Of a stretch of 26,354 nt of DNA, positions 23,389 to 26,354 are shown in pieces. Location of the stretch: the NCBI GenBank assembly GCA_045540815.1, contig JAZQHY010000028.1, positions 1-26,354 on the forward strand. Direction: 5' to 3'. Position numbers and translations under genes: made by a program. Within the stretch, counting starts at the first letter, position 1. Every line of letters begins with the position of its first letter. The notes beneath the pieces are model-generated. The model worked only from the letters and a program-made list of their open reading frames with translations, was not told the origin of the DNA and searched no databases. This stretch comes from JAZQHR01 sp045540815. GTDB lineage: Bacteria; Bacillota; Clostridia; UMGS1810.

Positions 23389-23414
23389 AAAATTCGAAAA
23401 TATAAATCTTCCAT
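23364..23414 (-). CDS. Possible leader peptide of hydE, 16 residues
   Basis: An ATG-to-TAA frame inside the hydE leader encodes MEDLYFRILKGYVGQT, and its last codons run through the terminator stem, as in transcription attenuators using a leader peptide. The ribosome site is weak (AAGAGA about eight bases ahead). Two of 16 codons are tyrosine, the substrate of HydG, but so few residues are not strong evidence. It may be chance. Confidence 0.25.
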   Translation of the reverse strand: MEDLYFRILKGYVGQT

Positions 23415-23449
23415 ATTAGATTTCTCTTTTACGTCAGATATCTATTTAT

Positions 23450-23478
23450 ATTTTACAATTTATATATTATTTTGTCAA
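23450..23478 (-). promoter_or_regulatory. Promoter of hydEG
   Basis: Minus strand: TTGACA (23473-23478), 17-base spacer, TAAAAT (23450-23455). It begins six bases after the stop codon of the HAD phosphatase gene. The predicted start of transcription is about 110 bases upstream of hydE. Confidence 0.85.
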
Positions 23479-23483
23479 TAGAA

Positions 23484-24263
23484 TTATATACCTTTTACTA
23501 TATCGCCTACGCCGTTTAGTACGTATTTTGGTCTATATGGAAAATCAGAAAGCATACTCTCTGTAGTTACACCACTAAGCACCAAAACAGTATCAACTGC
23601 AGTTTCAATACCTGCTACGATATCTGTATCCATTCTGTCGCCTACGATAGCTGTTTCATAGCTATGACAACCTAGTGTCTTCATAGCGTGTCGAAGCATA
23701 AGTGGATTTGGTTTACCTATAAAATAGGCTTTTTTACCTGTAGAAATCTCGATAGGTGAAATAAGCGCGCCTGTTGCAGGCATTATACCTGCCTCGGTTG
23801 GTCCCGTAATATCAGGATTTGTTCCAATAAGCTTTGCACCTTTATTTACAAGCGCAATGGCTTTTTCGATTTTTTCAAAATTGTATGTACGCGTTTCACC
23901 TACTACAACATAGTCAGGATTCACATCGTTCATACATATTCCTTTATCGTAAAGAGCATTTAAAAGTCCTGCCTCGCCTATTACATAAGCACTTCCACCA
24001 GGACACTGATTACTTAAAAAATCCGCTGTTGCAAGAGCACTTGTGTAAAAGTGTTTTTCCGAAACCTCAAGTCCCATTCTTTTTAATTTTTGACTAAGCT
24101 CAACAGGTGTGCGTTCGGAGCTATTTGTAAGAAAAATAAAGTCGCCTTTTTCTTCAAGTAGCCACGTTACAAACGGAATAACACCGTCTAAAAGATTATT
24201 TCCGTGGTATATAACACCATCCATATCACATATGAAACCTTTTTTTGCTCTTAAATTTTCCAT
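23484..24263 (-). CDS. NagD-like HAD phosphatase, subfamily IIA
   Basis: Cytosolic sugar- or nucleotide-phosphate phosphatase of the HAD superfamily with a class IIA cap. It has 259 residues, normal for the NagD branch. Motif I is D13-M-D15-G (ICDMDGVIYHG), motif II FLTNSSERTP (44-53), the conserved lysine is in IGKPNPLM, and motif IV is VGDRMDTDI. The cap lies between motifs II and III and includes the VVGETRTYNFEKIEKA block. Substrate unknown; relatives act on p-nitrophenyl phosphate, nucleotides or glycerol phosphate. AAAAGGAG precedes the ATG. It starts 38 bases after the ABC transporter ATPase gene in the same direction and may be part of that transcript. Confidence 0.92.
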   Translation of the reverse strand: MENLRAKKGFICDMDGVIYHGNNLLDGVIPFVTWLLEEKGDFIFLTNSSERTPVELSQKLKRMGLEVSEKHFYTSALATADFLSNQCPGGSAYVIGEAGLLNALYDKGICMNDVNPDYVVVGETRTYNFEKIEKAIALVNKGAKLIGTNPDITGPTEAGIMPATGALISPIEISTGKKAYFIGKPNPLMLRHAMKTLGCHSYETAIVGDRMDTDIVAGIETAVDTVLVLSGVTTESMLSDFPYRPKYVLNGVGDIVKGI

Positions 24264-24301
24264 AATAGATCTCCTTTTTATTAATCAATTAGATTATAGG
24301 A

Positions 24302-25039
24302 TTAAAGAACCTTATTTAAAAACTCGATTGTACGTGGGTTCTTAGGGTTAGAAAACACTTCCTCAGGTGTTCCCTCTTCCATTATAACACCTTCGTCAAC
24401 AAAAATCAATCTATCAGCAACTTCTCTTGCAAATCCCATTTCGTGTGTAACAACAACCATTGTCATACCCTGCTTTGCAAGTTCCTTCATTACAGATAAA
24501 ACTTCGCCTACCATTTCGGGATCGAGTGCACTTGTCGGCTCGTCAAAGAGCATAATGTCTGGGTTCATAGCAAGCGCTCTTGCTATAGCTACTCTCTGCT
24601 TTTGTCCGCCTGATAACTGATGAGGAAAGCTTTCTGCTTTATCTAAAAGACCAACTCTCTCCAGTAGTTCTCTTGCAGTTTTCTCTGCCTCTTCTTTTGA
24701 TTTTAGCTTTAAATCAACCGGTGCAAGCATAAGATTTTTAAGCACATTCATATTTGCAAAAAGGTTAAAGTGCTGAAAAACCATACCAATATTTTGACGA
24801 ACTTTATTTATGTTTATCTTTTTATCGTCAATGTGGTAGCCGTCAACTACGACCTCACCGCTTGTAATAGATTCAAGGCGATTTAAACATCTTAGAAATG
24901 TTGATTTTCCACTGCCCGAAGGTCCGATTACGCAGACAACCTCGCCCTCTTTTATGTCGATATTTATTCCTCTTAAAACCTCTATATCCTTAAAGCTCTT
25001 TTTAAGGTTAGACACGTGAATTTTAATGTTATCTGCCAC
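24302..25039 (-). CDS. Polar amino-acid ABC transporter ATP-binding protein
   Basis: Cytosolic ATPase subunit of a polar amino-acid importer (GlnQ/HisP type), 245 residues. Walker A is GPSGSGKST, the Q-loop is in GMVFQHFNLF, the signature is LSGGQKQR, Walker B is IMLFDEPTSALD, and the switch histidine is in VVTHEM. The start is GTG at 25039, with GAGGAGG seven bases upstream; the longer ATG frame would run through the permease gene. It overlaps the end of the permease gene by 11 bases. PAAT-type motifs such as NLFANMNVLKNLMLAPV support amino-acid rather than sugar import. Confidence 0.94.
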   Translation of the reverse strand: MADNIKIHVSNLKKSFKDIEVLRGINIDIKEGEVVCVIGPSGSGKSTFLRCLNRLESITSGEVVVDGYHIDDKKININKVRQNIGMVFQHFNLFANMNVLKNLMLAPVDLKLKSKEEAEKTARELLERVGLLDKAESFPHQLSGGQKQRVAIARALAMNPDIMLFDEPTSALDPEMVGEVLSVMKELAKQGMTMVVVTHEMGFAREVADRLIFVDEGVIMEEGTPEEVFSNPKNPRTIEFLNKVL

Positions 25040-25697
25040 GGTTAAGCCTCCTCTCAAGCGCATTTGCAACCTGCTGAAGTGCAAGTATAACCACAAGATA
25101 CATTACGGCAACTATCGCCCATGTTTCAAACGATTTAAAAGTAATGGCGATAACATTCTGCGCTTTATTTACAAGCTCAGGGAAACCGATAACTGAAAGT
25201 ATTGATGTATCTTTTAGTGTTATGATGAACTGGTTTACGATACTTGGAATCATATTTTTAATAGCCTGTGGAAGTACTACTCTAAACATCGATCTCCAAT
25301 ATGTAAGACCAAGACTTCTTGCTGCCTCTATTTGTCCGGGGTCAATTGCCTGAATACCCGCACGGATTATCTCCGACATATATGCACCGCAGTTTAGCGC
25401 AAGGCATATTGTACCCGCCTGTAAAGATGTAAGTGTCTGGCGAATTCCAAAAATATTTTTAAGTCCGTACGGAACTCCATAAAATACAAAGAATGCAAGA
25501 ACTATCATAGGTACGCCTCTTATTATATTTACGTAAACCTTTGATATTACGTTGCATATTTTACTGTCCACTACACTTGAAAGTCCGAAAATTATACCAA
25601 GTATACAGCCAAAGAACAATCCCAGCAGTGCTAATAAAAGTGTTTGTCCCATCGCCGAAAGTAATAGCGGACCATATGTGTTTACTATTTGGCTCAT
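25029..25697 (-). CDS. Polar amino-acid ABC transporter permease
   Basis: Inner-membrane permease subunit of the His/Glu/Gln/Arg type, 222 residues with about five membrane helices. The coupling loop that contacts the ATPase is EAARSLGLTYWRSMFRVVLPQA (EAA motif, about 143-164). RGVPMIVLAFFVFYGVPYG (about 60-78) is a typical block of these permeases. AGGAGG lies about 11 bases before the ATG. The gene is downstream of the binding protein gene and overlaps the ATPase gene. Confidence 0.93.
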   Translation of the reverse strand: MSQIVNTYGPLLLSAMGQTLLLALLGLFFGCILGIIFGLSSVVDSKICNVISKVYVNIIRGVPMIVLAFFVFYGVPYGLKNIFGIRQTLTSLQAGTICLALNCGAYMSEIIRAGIQAIDPGQIEAARSLGLTYWRSMFRVVLPQAIKNMIPSIVNQFIITLKDTSILSVIGFPELVNKAQNVIAITFKSFETWAIVAVMYLVVILALQQVANALERRLNRGR

Positions 25698-25727
25698 AGC
25701 CTTAAAAGCCTCCTATACATTTCGCAA

Positions 25728-25750
25728 GGACACCGGTTATACCGATGCCC
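25728..25750 (-). promoter_or_regulatory. mRNA hairpin between binding-protein and permease genes
   Basis: Ten-pair stem with two G-U pairs (25741-25750 with 25728-25737) and a three-base loop, with no T tract after it. Such hairpins after binding-protein genes often stabilise the upstream mRNA and lower expression of the membrane subunits. Confidence 0.5.
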
Positions 25751-25781
25751 TTACAATTAATTCTTTAACTTAATGTCTTTA

Positions 25782-26354
25782 TCAGCCAAGATATGCTTTG
25801 ATTATTTCATCGTATTTGCCGTTCTCTCTTATATTTTTAAGTCCGGCATTGAAAAGATCGATAAGCTCCTGATTTTTCGCATCAAATATTGCAAAGCCAT
25901 ACTGTGCAGGCTCATTTTCTGTTCCCTCAACAAACTTCATATCCAATTCGCCTGTTTTGATGTTGTATTTTAGAATTGGTGTATCATCGAAACATGCTAC
26001 AACCTGACCGCCAAGCACTGCCTGATACATATCAGGAGATGTTGGGAATGTTACAACTTCAAAGCCATACTTATCTTTGATGCTCTCAGCATACTCGTTA
26101 CTCATAGTACCGTTTTTAACAGCAACCTTTTTGCCATTTAGGTCTTCAAAGCTATCTATATCAGAATCCTTTGCAACTGCCATACCCTGTGTAGCATCGT
26201 AGTAGCCGTCAGAGAATATCCAACCGCTTGCTTTTCTCTCATCAGTAATAGATGCACCTGCAATCATACCATCTGCCTGACCTGCCTGACACGCTGCGAT
26301 AGATGCGTCCCAGCCGATATACTGAAGGTCATAAGTAAATCCCTGATCTTCAGC
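25782..26354 (-). CDS. Amino-acid ABC transporter substrate-binding protein, 3' part
   Basis: Extracytoplasmic solute-binding protein of family 3 (SBP_bac_3), the ligand-capturing subunit of the amino-acid importer encoded after it. The frame stays open past the internal methionine at 26267 to the window edge, so 190 codons are seen and the signal peptide and N-terminal lobe start lie outside. Visible blocks: YIGWDASIAACQAGQADGMI, DLNGKKVAVKNGTMSNEYAE (the hinge/second lobe), VACFDDTPILKY, and a C-terminus ending GKYDEIIKAYLG, usual for this family. The ligand cannot be deduced from the part present. Confidence 0.93.
   Translation of the reverse strand, partial: AEDQGFTYDLQYIGWDASIAACQAGQADGMIAGASITDERKASGWIFSDGYYDATQGMAVAKDSDIDSFEDLNGKKVAVKNGTMSNEYAESIKDKYGFEVVTFPTSPDMYQAVLGGQVVACFDDTPILKYNIKTGELDMKFVEGTENEPAQYGFAIFDAKNQELIDLFNAGLKNIRENGKYDEIIKAYLG

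Noticed and set aside
23356..23478. T-box or known riboswitch in the hydE leader
   Set aside because: The leader is too short and lacks the T-box sequence and any conserved aptamer core I can recognise.

Overview
The window comes from an AT-rich, low-GC Gram-positive anaerobe, most likely an endospore-forming member of the Clostridia. Three signals point there: a complete set of [FeFe]-hydrogenase maturases (HydE, HydG, HydF), a SleB-type wall hydrolase carrying a copper-amine-oxidase-like N-terminal domain, and tandem Spo0A-type boxes (TGTCGAA-N3-TGTCGAA) upstream of several genes. Almost all genes lie on the minus strand. The two plus-strand genes are a transaldolase and an acyltransferase. 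No tRNA, rRNA, CRISPR array, IS element or phage gene was seen.

Layout. (1) 1-7450, minus: a Gram-positive-type Pel exopolysaccharide operon in the order pelD-like, pelE-like, pelA-type deacetylase, pelF, pelG (cut by the window edge). A family I inorganic pyrophosphatase gene (7490-8023) sits 39 bases upstream and is probably co-transcribed. The pelD-like protein is an unusual 926-residue fusion: an intact HD-GYP domain, a degenerate SDR/epimerase domain, four membrane helices, a GAF-like region, and a degenerate GGDEF domain that keeps the RxxD c-di-GMP-binding site. (2) 8123-9695: an AraC-type regulator divergent from a transaldolase. (3) 9751-12691, minus: a MATE exporter downstream of a D-aminoacylase-like amidohydrolase, with a consensus promoter. 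(4) 12831-13865, plus: a membrane acyltransferase. (5) 13937-23333, minus: hydE and hydG overlap, but hydF (followed by a D-2-hydroxyacid dehydrogenase) is about 4.8 kb further on. Between them are five unrelated genes: a tandem-ACT plus metallo-beta-lactamase fusion, a SleB-like hydrolase, an Abi-alpha-like protein, a 58-residue protein and a phosphotriesterase-family hydrolase. (6) 23484-26354, minus: a NagD-like HAD phosphatase and a polar amino-acid ABC transporter whose binding protein is cut by the window edge.

How the parts may work together. In the pel region one polypeptide would both hydrolyse c-di-GMP (HD-GYP) and sense it (PelD receptor site), so secretion may carry its own off-switch. 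The genes inserted between hydG and hydF are separated by copies of a roughly 80-100 bp intergenic repeat (A, B, C and a truncated D) that appears to carry a promoter. Three of these copies run into tandem Spo0A-type boxes placed near the predicted transcription start, as at Bacillus abrB. A fourth tandem box lies upstream of the ACT-MBL/SleB pair. This looks like a modular gene array under sporulation-phase control inserted into a hydrogenase maturation locus. hydE itself has a consensus promoter followed by an intrinsic-terminator hairpin directly before its ribosome binding site, so hydEG is probably controlled by attenuation.
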